Source: an uncultured Collinsella sp.
GTDB lineage: Bacteria > Actinomycetota > Coriobacteriia > Coriobacteriales > Coriobacteriaceae
Reading direction: 5' to 3'
DNA length: 16,401 nt
NCBI GenBank assembly: GCA_900545835.1
Contig: URBB01000043.1
Location: forward strand, 1-16,401
In this document: piece after piece, positions 6,881 to 13,771 of the stretch
Position numbering within the stretch: position 1 is the stretch's first letter
Layout of the letters: each line of letters begins with the position of its first letter
Translations under genes and position numbers: made by a program
Notes under the pieces: model-generated
Told to the model about the DNA's origin: nothing
The model's database searches: none
The model's input: only the letters and a program-made list of their open reading frames with translations

Positions 6881-8956
6881 ATGAGATTCTCGATTATCAG
6901 CGAGATCCCTGGCAGGACCCGCCTTCAGTTGGCGGGTCCTGTGCCAGAGAGCGATCTCGATGCGCTTCTAAAGCTTGGCGGCGACATCGATGGCGTGCGC
7001 AAGGTGCGCGTGTATGGCCGCATTGGCCAGATGGCGCTGGAGTACGACGAGCCGCGCCGCGCGAGCGTGCTCGACGCCTTGGGCGCTCTCGATGCCCAGG
7101 CCATTGCCGACACAAAGACGGGTTACGTGATGCAGCTTGAGCCACGCAAGCACAAGCTCGTCATGGATCTTGCCACACTTATCGGTGCCCACTACGCGCG
7201 CCGCTGGTTCCTGCCTACGCCTCTGCGTGCGGTGTTTGTCGTGGCCGGTTATATGGCATTTTTGCGCGCCGCCCTTCATGAGCTGGCGCAGCCGCGCCTG
7301 ACCGTTCCTGTGCTCGACGCTTCGGCCATCGGCATTTCGTTCGTCAAGCGTGATGTCGACACCGCGGGCCAGACAATGTTCCTGCTCAACGTGGGCGAGC
7401 TGCTCGAGGACTACACCCGCGCCATGAGCGAAAACGAGCTCATCAACTCTCTGCTCGATGTGCCCGACAAGGCGCAAAAGGTCGTCGGCGACACCGAGGT
7501 GAGCGTTGCCGCGACCGAGCTTGAGCCCGGCGATTTGGTCGCCGTGCGCACTGGCATGTCCATCTGCATTGACGGTGTGGTCGAACAGGGGAGCGCCATG
7601 GTCAACCAGGCGACCCTGACCGGCGAGCCGCTGGCCGTCGAGCGCAGCGTGGGCGACGACGTGTTCGCCGGAACCGTCGTGGAGGACGGCAGCATCTTGG
7701 TGCGCGTGCGCGCCAATACGGCTCAGACCAAGCTCCGCTCGATCGTCTCGCTCGTGCAGACGGCCGACTCGCTCAAGTCCGAGGGCCAGTCGCATATGGA
7801 GGACCTTGCCAATAAGATCGTCCCGTGGAACTTCCTGCTTGCGGGCCTGGTTGCGCTTACCACCCGCAGCCTCATCAAGACCTCAGCGGCGCTGATGGTC
7901 GACTACTCGTGCGCACTCAAGCTCACGGGCTCCGTCGCCGTCATGACCGCCATGAGCGATGCTGCCAAGATGGGTGTTATGGTCAAGGGCGCGAAGTACT
8001 TTGAGTCGTTTGCCAAGGCCGACACCATTGTGTTTGATAAGACCGGCACGCTCACCGAGGCACAGCCGCGCCTTGCCTGCGTGCTGACGACCGACGGCTG
8101 GAGCGAGGACGAGGTCCTGCGCCTTTCCGCTTGCTTGGAGGAGCATTTCCCGCATCCGGTGGCACGCGCCGTCGTCAACGCTGCTCGCGAGCGTGGGCTC
8201 GAGCACCGCGAGCGCCATGCTGCGGTCGAGTACATTGTGGCACACGGCATTGCCTCGTCCATCGAGGGACGTCGCGCGATTATCGGCTCGGCACACTTTG
8301 TGTTTGAGGATGAGAGCGCGCAGCTCGAGTCCGACATTAAGGAGCAAATCGAGTCCCAGATGCAGGGCCTGTCGCCGCTGTATCTGGCGGTCGACGGCAC
8401 CGTTGTGGGCGTGCTCGGTATCGAGGATCCGCTCAAGCCCGGGGTCCGCGAGGCTATCGCCGACCTGCATGCGTTGGGCGTTAAGCACGTGGTCATGCTC
8501 ACGGGCGACTCGGAGCGCACGGCCCAGCGCATTGCTCGCGAGGCAGGTGTCGACGAGTTTAAGGCCGAGCTGTTGCCCGAGGATAAGTACGCTTATGTGG
8601 AGCGCATTAAGAGCGAGGGGCGCCACGTTGCCATGGTGGGCGACGGCGTCAACGATTCGCCGGCGCTCGGTTTGGCCGACGTGGGCCTGGCGATGGGTGG
8701 CGGAAGCGACATCGCCAAGGAGGTCGCCGATATCATTCTGACCGATACGGATCTGGCCGCGATCGTGCGCCTGCGCCGCATGAGCCAGGGGCTTATCGAC
8801 CGTCTGACGAGTTCGTATTCCAAGGTGATGCTCACCAACTCGGCGCTGTTGGCATTGGGTATTACCGGCATGATTACTCCGCAGACGTCGTCACTGCTGC
8901 ACAACGGCTCAACGATCGCCTACAGTCTGGGCAACGCAAAGGCGTACCTGCGTTAG
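6881..8956 (+). CDS. P1B-like heavy-metal P-type ATPase with YSC in place of CPx
   Basis: This 691-residue ATP-driven cation pump has an actuator TGE (247-249), the phosphorylated Asp386 in DKTGTLTE, an HP motif in HFPHPVARA, and the hinge GDGVNDSPA with D588 and D592. The N-terminal ~75 residues (PGRTRLQLAG start) look like a degenerate HMA domain without the CxxC metal pair. The membrane metal motif, normally CPC, SPC or similar, reads D341-Y342-S343-C344-ALKL, so the conserved proline is missing. Hydrophobic segments lie near 110-165, 315-360 and 650-690, fewer and shorter than in CopA-type pumps. The transported metal cannot be read from these motifs. Start ATG 6881 lies 18 bp after the DUF6110-like gene, so the two share an operon that ends at the terminator at 8976. 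Confidence 0.92.
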   Translation: MRFSIISEIPGRTRLQLAGPVPESDLDALLKLGGDIDGVRKVRVYGRIGQMALEYDEPRRASVLDALGALDAQAIADTKTGYVMQLEPRKHKLVMDLATLIGAHYARRWFLPTPLRAVFVVAGYMAFLRAALHELAQPRLTVPVLDASAIGISFVKRDVDTAGQTMFLLNVGELLEDYTRAMSENELINSLLDVPDKAQKVVGDTEVSVAATELEPGDLVAVRTGMSICIDGVVEQGSAMVNQATLTGEPLAVERSVGDDVFAGTVVEDGSILVRVRANTAQTKLRSIVSLVQTADSLKSEGQSHMEDLANKIVPWNFLLAGLVALTTRSLIKTSAALMVDYSCALKLTGSVAVMTAMSDAAKMGVMVKGAKYFESFAKADTIVFDKTGTLTEAQPRLACVLTTDGWSEDEVLRLSACLEEHFPHPVARAVVNAARERGLEHRERHAAVEYIVAHGIASSIEGRRAIIGSAHFVFEDESAQLESDIKEQIESQMQGLSPLYLAVDGTVVGVLGIEDPLKPGVREAIADLHALGVKHVVMLTGDSERTAQRIAREAGVDEFKAELLPEDKYAYVERIKSEGRHVAMVGDGVNDSPALGLADVGLAMGGGSDIAKEVADIILTDTDLAAIVRLRRMSQGLIDRLTSSYSKVMLTNSALLALGITGMITPQTSSLLHNGSTIAYSLGNAKAYLR

Positions 8957-8975
8957 CGTTTTCGATTGAGTATAT

Positions 8976-9026
8976 GGCCTGCATTCGGGCGGCACCGCAG
9001 CCGCCAGGGTGCAGGCCTTCTTTTGT
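8976..9026 (+). terminator. Terminator of the metal ATPase operon
   Basis: GGCCTGCA (8976-8983) pairs with TGCAGGCC (9010-9017), and an inner GGCGGC/GCCGCC stem adds stability. The stem runs into TTCTTTTGTTT. Its T tract touches the -35 box of the next promoter at 9027, so transcription stops and restarts within a few bases. Confidence 0.8.
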
Positions 9027-9055
9027 TTGACGAGATGTTAGCTCGGATATATGCT
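9027..9055 (+). promoter_or_regulatory. Sigma-70-type promoter of the toxin-antitoxin operon
   Basis: TTGACG (9027-9032), a 17-bp spacer and TATGCT (9050-9055) make a good housekeeping promoter, with transcription expected to start near 9062. Because the in-frame ATG at 9051 lies in the -10 box, the antitoxin must start further down, at 9096. Confidence 0.65.
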
Positions 9056-9060
9056 CGTGC

Positions 9061-9080
9061 TAGCATTGCTAGTAAATGCT
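9061..9080. promoter_or_regulatory. Autoregulatory operator candidate
   Basis: TAGCATTGCTA (9061-9071) is a perfect palindrome around one T, and AGCATT (9062-9067) also pairs with AATGCT (9075-9080). The site sits at the predicted transcription start, where ribbon-helix-helix antitoxins usually bind to repress their own operon. Binding here is inferred. Confidence 0.5.
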
Positions 9081-9095
9081 GAAGGTGAGGTTGAG

Positions 9096-9449
9096 ATGGC
9101 TACCGTTGGCAGCATGGCGCAGGTGAATGTTCGCGTAGATCGCTCGGTTAAAGAGCGCGCCGAGGAAGCGCTGCGGCTTTCGGGCAGGTCACTGCCCGAG
9201 CTCATCAAAAAGGTCGTGGCCAAGGTCGCACAGGGTGGCGGACAGTGCGAGGAAGTGCTTGCGGCCGTCGACGACCGGCAGCAGACCGTCGCGCCCGATA
9301 CGCCGTTCGCCGCGTCGTGGGCAGCGGCAGACCGGCTTTATGCAGATTTGGGCATCGCTGCGTCGCCCGTATCCGACGATCGCGATTGGGACACAATCTA
9401 TTCCGAAGCCATGGACGAGCGCTATCGCCAAAAGGGGATGATCCTGTGA
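9096..9449 (+). CDS. RelB/DinJ-like antitoxin (ribbon-helix-helix)
   Basis: This is a 117-residue protein. Residues 7-45 (MAQVNVRVDRSVKERAEEAL...GRSLPELIKKV) match the N-terminal ribbon-helix-helix pattern of RelB/DinJ antitoxins: a short beta strand followed by two helices. The acidic C-terminal half (about 60-117) would wrap the toxin. Start ATG 9096 is set by GAAGGTGAGG (9081-9090) and by the promoter, which excludes the upstream ATG at 9051. The stop codon overlaps the toxin's GTG start, showing translational coupling. RelB-type antitoxins usually pair with RelE-fold toxins, so pairing with a PIN-domain protein is a slightly unusual combination. Family assignment is by sequence pattern only. 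Confidence 0.8.
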   Translation: MATVGSMAQVNVRVDRSVKERAEEALRLSGRSLPELIKKVVAKVAQGGGQCEEVLAAVDDRQQTVAPDTPFAASWAAADRLYADLGIAASPVSDDRDWDTIYSEAMDERYRQKGMIL

Positions 9450-9961
9450 GCGGGGCTCCCCTCAAAATAATGGTGGATGCCAACGTATGGGTTGATTCGT
9501 TTTGCGTCGACCATGCCGAGTCGCTTGCCGCGCGTGCGTTTATTGGGCAGGCGACGGAGACGGGGGCGTCGCTGTTCTTCCCGGTGCATATCGCTAAGGA
9601 CGTACTGTACGTTGTCCAACACGAGCTGAAGCGTAGCGTTCTTGCCAGCGGGGGAGCGCTCGACGAGGCATCTGCCCGCGCGATTGGCGATGCGGCGTTG
9701 GCGTTTGTCCGCAACATGACCGAAAACGCCACGGCCGTGGGTGCAGATGCGTCGGACCTTTGGCTGGCCGACAAATACTTAGCGCTCCATCGCGATTACG
9801 AGGACAACTTGGTGCTCGCCGCGTGCAAGCGCGCACAGGTCGATTACTTGGTGACTAACGATCTCAAGCTGCTCGAACATGCCGATCTTGCAGCGAAGAC
9901 CCCGCGCCAAATGATGCCGATTCTTGCTTTGGCCGAACGCGGCGGCGCGGCTATCGGTTGA
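9446..9961 (+). CDS. PIN-domain toxin (predicted RNase)
   Basis: This 171-residue protein has PIN-fold features: VDANVWVD with D11, a central acidic residue (D52 or E60), DYEDNLVLAA with E119/D120, and LVTNDLKLL with D139. These acidic residues would hold the metal ions used to cut RNA. A GTG start at 9446 is chosen because it gives a compact PIN protein, overlaps the antitoxin stop by 4 bp (GTGA) and follows AAAAGGGGATG. The reading frame stays open to 9245, but that would bury most of the antitoxin's C-terminal code. PIN toxins cut tRNA, rRNA or mRNA; the target here is unknown. The gene order antitoxin-toxin is standard. All acidic positions look intact, so the toxin is probably active. 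Confidence 0.82.
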   Translation: MSGAPLKIMVDANVWVDSFCVDHAESLAARAFIGQATETGASLFFPVHIAKDVLYVVQHELKRSVLASGGALDEASARAIGDAALAFVRNMTENATAVGADASDLWLADKYLALHRDYEDNLVLAACKRAQVDYLVTNDLKLLEHADLAAKTPRQMMPILALAERGGAAIG

Positions 9962-9974
9962 CGCGAACTGTTTG

Positions 9975-10009
9975 CGGGCCTCTTGGACGACGATGCGCCA
10001 AGGGGCCCG
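9975..10009. terminator. Hairpin between convergent genes
   Basis: CGGGCCTCTTGG (9975-9986) pairs along 12 bp with CCAAGGGGCCCG (9998-10009), with one G-U. It lies in the 58-bp gap between the toxin stop and the stop of the minus-strand gene, where it could serve both. No T run follows on either strand, so intrinsic termination is uncertain. Confidence 0.5.
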
Positions 10010-10019
10010 TGTCTGCTAT

Positions 10020-10454
10020 TTACAAAAGCTCGGCCTTGATGGCGTGACTTTCTGCGAGCTGCTCGGCTGCCTTTTCGTCGGAGCTGTCGAGTGCTGCCAG
10101 ACTGCGGTAGACCCACTCATTGACCTGGGTGTTCTTGACGCCTGCGGTCTGCATAAGGGCGCCTACCTCGCGGATTGCTGCGAACAGATCGGCTTTGGGA
10201 CCCGCGAGCTCGACCTCGATGCCGTGGTAGGCGGCCACGCCGCGGTTCTCACTCACGTGGTCGATAAAGCCCTCGACGGTCTCAAGCTGCTGGGCGAGAG
10301 CTGCATCATCGTCAGCGTCCAGCGCAACAAGGGCGTTCGAAACCGTGAGGGCGGGATGTCCGCAGGGGACAAAGCCTTCGATGACATCCATAGCTTCGGT
10401 AATGGTTGAGCCCAGGCCTGCGAGGGCATTGACAAGTTGCTGCTTGGTATCCAT
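10020..10454 (-). CDS. Hypothetical acidic protein, 144 residues
   Basis: I do not recognise this protein. It is soluble-looking, rich in Ala, Asp, Glu and Leu, with no TM segment, signal peptide or catalytic motif. Predicted helices dominate (for example DMKQQL-type start, QQLETVEGFIDHVS, EKAAEQLAESHAIKAELL), so a small helical bundle is likely. A single Cys (residue 31, in VPCGHPALTVSNALVALDA) sits in a conserved-looking Pro-Cys-Gly-His stretch. Start ATG (10452-10454, minus strand) follows AAAGGA at a good distance, and codon use matches the neighbours, which supports a real gene. It is a single-gene unit that converges on the toxin and diverges from ssrA. No function is proposed. Confidence 0.75.
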   Translation of the reverse strand: MDTKQQLVNALAGLGSTITEAMDVIEGFVPCGHPALTVSNALVALDADDDAALAQQLETVEGFIDHVSENRGVAAYHGIEVELAGPKADLFAAIREVGALMQTAGVKNTQVNEWVYRSLAALDSSDEKAAEQLAESHAIKAELL

Positions 10455-10587
10455 AACGGTCCTTTCGACTGGTCAATTTTGCTTGGCGAAAATATACGTG
10501 ACGCGATCGGTAGCAAAAGTGCGAAGTGCGGCGCACATTGGGGTCTTCACAGCTCGTGCATAGAACAGCTGCCTGCTTTCAGAACGT

Positions 10588-10595
10588 GGTAAGAT
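10588..10595 (+). promoter_or_regulatory. Extended -10 promoter candidate for ssrA
   Basis: TGGTAAGAT places an extended -10 box (TAAGAT at 10590-10595) about 100 bp before the mature tmRNA. No good -35 box is seen 17 bp upstream. The leader between holds two stems, CGGGG-CTCG-CCCCG (10609-10622) and ATCGGG/CCCGAT (10648-10669), which would be removed when the 5' end is processed. Confidence 0.4.
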
Positions 10596-10693
10596 AACTC
10601 ATCACAAGCGGGGCTCGCCCCGTATGTTCCTTGAAAAGTCGACGGTTATCGGGTGTTTGTAGGCCCGATACCATCCAGACTTTCCCGACATTC

Positions 10694-11057
10694 GGGGGCG
10701 ACTGGTTTCGACACGATAGCTCTGAGAGAGGAAGCAAGCCGAGGTCTCCTCGCCTCGTTAAACAGGGGTACCGTCAAATTGAATTGACAACAACTCTTCT
10801 TTTGAGCCTATGGCTCTCGCTGCTTAATTTATAGCGGCGCGTCAACCCGGTGATTTCCCCGACACCGGCGCGACGTCATTTTAGGGGAATGCTCCCGCGC
10901 ACGTAATCGGTATGGCGCAGGCTAAGACCGAACCGGTTAGGACGCCGCGAGCGTGTCGCTGCGCGCAAAGCGTCCGAGACTAAACCAGCGACTGAGCTTG
11001 GAGATGCCAATCAGGGGGCTTTCGTGGACCGGAGTTCGATTCTCCGCGCCTCCACCA
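10694..11057 (+). ncRNA. ssrA: Transfer-messenger RNA (tmRNA)
   Basis: tmRNA rescues ribosomes stalled on broken mRNAs and adds a degradation tag. The 5' end GGGGGCGACTGGTTTCGACA carries the conserved tmRNA start. Its GGGGGCG pairs with CGCCTCC near the 3' end (one G-U), followed by A and an encoded CCA at 11055-11057. The T arm is GGAGTTCGATTCTCC (11031-11045). The tag reading frame runs from GAC 10786 (or ATT 10783) to TAA 10825-10827 and gives DNNSSFEPMALAA, with the ALAA end expected for recognition by ClpXP-type proteases. An in-frame TGA lies just before ATT, which limits the tag start. The 364-nt length is normal for one-piece tmRNA. A start codon-like frame across the RNA is not a gene. 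Confidence 0.95.
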
Positions 11058-11065
11058 GAAGTAAC

Positions 11066-11103
11066 AGGCAGGTAGATACTCATATCTACCTGCCTTTTTA
11101 TTT
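11066..11103 (+). terminator. ssrA terminator
   Basis: AGGCAGGTAGATA (11066-11078) pairs perfectly over 13 bp with TATCTACCTGCCT (11083-11095) around CTCA and runs into TTTTTATTT. It starts 9 bp after the CCA end of tmRNA and is a clear intrinsic terminator. Confidence 0.9.
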
Positions 11104-11112
11104 CTGGTCCGC

Positions 11113-11160
11113 ACCGCGGAGAATCGAACTCTGTGCAGGGCGCGAGCGTTAAGCAAACGC
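11113..11160. repeat. 48-bp direct repeat, copy A, with inverted ssrA 3' fragment
   Basis: This copy begins ACCGCGGAGAATCGAACTC and matches the copy at 11323-11370 with about four differences. Positions 11115-11131 are the exact reverse complement of tmRNA 11032-11048 (T arm and acceptor side). A shorter forward match, GATTCTCCGCGC, lies at 11236-11247 and pairs with CGCGGAGAATC of this copy, so 11115-11246 is bounded by inverted ends. There is no credible gene inside. Confidence 0.75.
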
Positions 11161-11322
11161 GGAGCGTTTGTAGTGAGCGGGCGAGGGCGCCGGCAGGCGG
11201 CCGAAGCCGGTGCGTATTTGCGAAGCAAACACGCGGATTCTCCGCGCAATGTCCCAGCCCAATATCGATGCGATGTCGATTAAGCTCCGGCTGCCCATGC
11301 CCCGCTTCAACGCAAGTCCCAA

Positions 11323-11370
11323 ACCGCGGAGAATCGAACTCTATGCAGGGCGCGGGCGTAAAGAAAACGC
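11323..11370. repeat. 48-bp direct repeat, copy B
   Basis: This is the second copy of the segment at 11113-11160, 210 bp downstream and in the same orientation. It again starts with the inverted ssrA 3' fragment and ends in AAAACGC. It lies right before the 62-bp repeat array. The between-copy region 11251-11322 shows no gene or clear structure. Confidence 0.75.
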
Positions 11371-11380
11371 CTCAGTGACG

Positions 11381-11655
11381 CAGAGTGGGGCGTGCTTTCC
11401 CAATGGCAGCCCAGGCGGAAAGCACGTCCCGGAATCCGCGCTCAGACTGGGACGTAGTTTCCGGATGACACATCAAGCGGAAAGCGTAACCCGGAATCTA
11501 AGCTCGGAATGGGATGCATTTTCCGAATGGCGCCTCAAGCGGAAACTGCAACCCGGAATCGAGCCGTAGAGTGGGACGTGCTTTCCCAACGGCAGCTCAA
11601 GCGGAAAGCGCATCCCGGAATCCCGCCTCAAACTGGGACACACTTTCCGCTTCAC
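11381..11655. repeat. Tandem array of 62-bp hairpin units
   Basis: Four full units start at 11381, 11443, 11505 and 11567, and a partial fifth starts at 11629. Each unit keeps TGGG, TTTCC, GCGGAAA and CCCGGAATC at fixed distances. In unit 1 the halves GTGCTTTCC and GGAAAGCAC pair perfectly and extend to a 14-bp stem. In unit 3 the stem bases change on both sides (TGCA facing TGCA), which suggests structure is kept. There are no Shine-Dalgarno sites or credible reading frames, and the units fill the gap before the patatin-like gene. Confidence 0.85.
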
Positions 11656-11735
11656 CTGCCGCCTCGAAAAACCCGCGCGCTCGCCATCCCAAAACTGGGT
11701 AGAAGAAAGCCAAAACGCAATCGCAGGAGGTCGAT

Positions 11736-12614
11736 ATGACTGCAGAAGATAAGGCAAAGAACGCCGGCAAGGTCGCGCTCGTCCTGGAGGGCGGCAGCTT
11801 CCGCGGGCAGTTTACCGCCGGCGTGCTCGACGTCCTCATGGAGGCCGGTGTCGAAATTCCGGCGGTGTACGGCGTCTCGGCCGGTGCGCTCAACGGCGTC
11901 AACTACAAGTCGCACCAGATCGGCCGCACCAACCGAGTCAATTTGACCTTCTGCAACGACAGCCGCTACATGGGCGCCGCGTCGTTTGCGTCCACGGGTT
12001 CCATCGTGGGTTACGACTTTATCTTCAACGATGTCCAGGACCGCCTGGATCCCTTTGACAACGAGACGTTCGATGCGAGCCCCATCGAGATGTACGCCGT
12101 CGCGACGGACATGCTCTTTGGAACCGCCGCGTACCTGCCGGTCAAAAGCGCCGTACTTGACCTCGACGCTGTGCGCGCATCGACCTCGTTGCCGCTGGTG
12201 ACACCGCCGGTCGAGATAGACGGGCACAAATACGTCGACGGCGGCGTGGCCGATTCGGTTCCTATCGAGCATGTGCTCGAGGAGGCGGGCTTCGACCGTG
12301 CGGTCGTCATCGTCACGCAGGACCGTTCGTACGAGAAAAAGCCCTACGAGTTTTTGCCGGCCGCGCGCGCCCGCTATGCCGACTACCCCTATCTGCTCGA
12401 GGCTATCGAGACGCGCCACGATCGTTACAACATCCAGCGTATGCACCTGTGGAAGTATGAGCGCGAGGGCCGCGCGTTGGTCGTCGCTCCGCAAAAGCCG
12501 GTCGAGGTCGGCCATGTCGAGCACGATTCGGCAAAGCTTTTGGACCTGTATATCCAGGGCCGTCAGGAGGCAAAGCGCCTGCTCGCGGAAATCCAAGAGT
12601 TCGTTGAGCGCTAA
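11736..12614 (+). CDS. Patatin-like phospholipase family protein
   Basis: This is a 292-residue predicted lipid acyl hydrolase with a Ser-Asp dyad. The oxyanion loop is GGSFRG (19-24), the nucleophile is S48 in GVSAG (46-50), and the partner is D168 in DGG (168-170). The C-terminal part (about 200-292) resembles the extension seen in YjjU-like bacterial patatins. There is no signal peptide or membrane segment, so it acts in the cytoplasm or at the inner face of the membrane. Start ATG 11736 follows GCAGGAGGTC. Substrate lipid is unknown. It is a single gene between the repeat array and the ribosomal operon, and its promoter was not found; it may lie within the repeats. Confidence 0.9.
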   Translation: MTAEDKAKNAGKVALVLEGGSFRGQFTAGVLDVLMEAGVEIPAVYGVSAGALNGVNYKSHQIGRTNRVNLTFCNDSRYMGAASFASTGSIVGYDFIFNDVQDRLDPFDNETFDASPIEMYAVATDMLFGTAAYLPVKSAVLDLDAVRASTSLPLVTPPVEIDGHKYVDGGVADSVPIEHVLEEAGFDRAVVIVTQDRSYEKKPYEFLPAARARYADYPYLLEAIETRHDRYNIQRMHLWKYEREGRALVVAPQKPVEVGHVEHDSAKLLDLYIQGRQEAKRLLAEIQEFVER

Positions 12615-12714
12615 CGACGGAGAACCCTCAAAAAATGATAACAGCTAAAGAGCTGGAAAAATCACGGCTCGTGGATGACATGTGCAGAAACTCTGGTCGG
12701 AGCCAAAATACCTG

Positions 12715-12742
12715 TTGACTCGTACGGCGAGCGGGGTAATAT
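12715..12742 (+). promoter_or_regulatory. Promoter of the rplM-rpsI operon
   Basis: TTGACT (12715-12720), a 16-bp spacer and TAATAT (12737-12742) form a strong promoter, with the start near 12749. The ~60-nt leader contains a small CAGAG/CTCTG stem (12757-12776) and GTAC-T-GTAC just before the ribosome binding site. These could serve feedback control by a ribosomal protein, but they do not match a leader I can name. Confidence 0.75.
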
Positions 12743-12808
12743 GGACGGGTTACTTGCAGAGCCCCGTGAATCTCTGTAACAACACGTACTGTACATGGAG
12801 GAGTCTAA

Positions 12809-13252
12809 GTGATTTCGAAATCGACTCACTACGCCAAGCAGGGCGAGGTCCAGCGCAACTGGGTTCTCGTCGACGCCGATGGTGCTGTCCTGGGCCGTCT
12901 TGCCACCCAGATCGCAATGATCCTGCGCGGTAAGAACAAGCCCCAGTTCACGCCCAACAGCGACTGCGGCGACTTCGTTGTCGTCATCAACGCCGATAAG
13001 GTCCAGCTTACCGGCAACAAGGCCGACACGAAGACCTATTATCGCCACAGCGGCTACAACGGCGGCCTCAAGGCTGAGAGCTTCCGCCAGGCTATGGAGA
13101 AGCACCCGGAGAAGGTCATCGAGCGCGCCGTTCGCGGTATGCTGCCCAAGACCACCCTCGGCCGTGCCCAGATGACCAAGCTTAAGGTCTACGCTGGTGC
13201 CGAGCATCCGCATGCTGCCCAGAACCCCACGAAGATTGAGCTGGAGGCTTAA
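12809..13252 (+). CDS. rplM: 50S ribosomal protein L13
   Basis: This is a 147-residue protein of the normal L13 length. Landmarks are the N-terminal NWVLVDADGAVLGRLATQIA, the GDFVVVINADKVQLTGNK block, TYYRHSGYNGGLK and the RAVRGMLPK segment. It binds 23S rRNA early in large-subunit assembly. It begins with GTG, seven nt after GGAGGAG; no better ATG is in frame. It is followed after 2 bp by rpsI, the usual pairing of these two genes in bacteria. The gene lies under the strong promoter at 12715 and is probably tied to growth rate. Confidence 0.97.
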   Translation: MISKSTHYAKQGEVQRNWVLVDADGAVLGRLATQIAMILRGKNKPQFTPNSDCGDFVVVINADKVQLTGNKADTKTYYRHSGYNGGLKAESFRQAMEKHPEKVIERAVRGMLPKTTLGRAQMTKLKVYAGAEHPHAAQNPTKIELEA

Positions 13253-13254
13253 AG

Positions 13255-13650
<396 letters not shown>

Positions 13651-13680
13651 GGTTTTATCTCCTTTCGAGATACAATGTAC

Positions 13681-13722
13681 AAGCGGGGCCTGCCGATTCC
13701 TCGGCGGGTCCCGCTTTTCTTT
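13681..13722 (+). terminator. Terminator of the rplM-rpsI operon
   Basis: AAGCGGGGCCTGCCGA (13681-13696) pairs with TCGGCGGGTCCCGCTT (13701-13716) over 16 bp with two wobbles and a TTCC loop. It is followed by TTCTTT. The hairpin TATCTC/GAGATA (13656-13672) and a TACAAT box (13671-13676) just before it could be a weak upstream element, but no -35 partner is seen. Confidence 0.88.
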
Positions 13723-13771
13723 CGACTAGGGTGGGCGGTTGCGTATCGCCTGCTAGGGAAGGAGCGATCCT

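Noticed and set aside
10631..10834. Open frame across the ssrA leader and 5' part of tmRNA
   Set aside because: It overlaps a clear structural RNA gene and has no ribosome binding site or recognisable protein features.
11113..11131. Possible tRNA gene fragment on the minus strand downstream of ssrA
   Set aside because: Only the T-arm/acceptor-like 17 nt matches the tmRNA; no anticodon arm or cloverleaf can be drawn.
11381..11655. CRISPR-like periodic array
   Set aside because: The units are 62 bp with variation spread through the unit and inverted halves. There is no constant repeat with unique spacers, no leader and no cas gene nearby.
11133..11757. Several short open frames on both strands in the repeat region
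   Set aside because: They follow the 48-bp and 62-bp repeats, lack ribosome binding sites, and encode Arg/Ser-rich low-complexity peptides.
12662..13213. Open frame on the minus strand opposite rplM
   Set aside because: It covers a certain ribosomal protein gene and its promoter and shows no family features.
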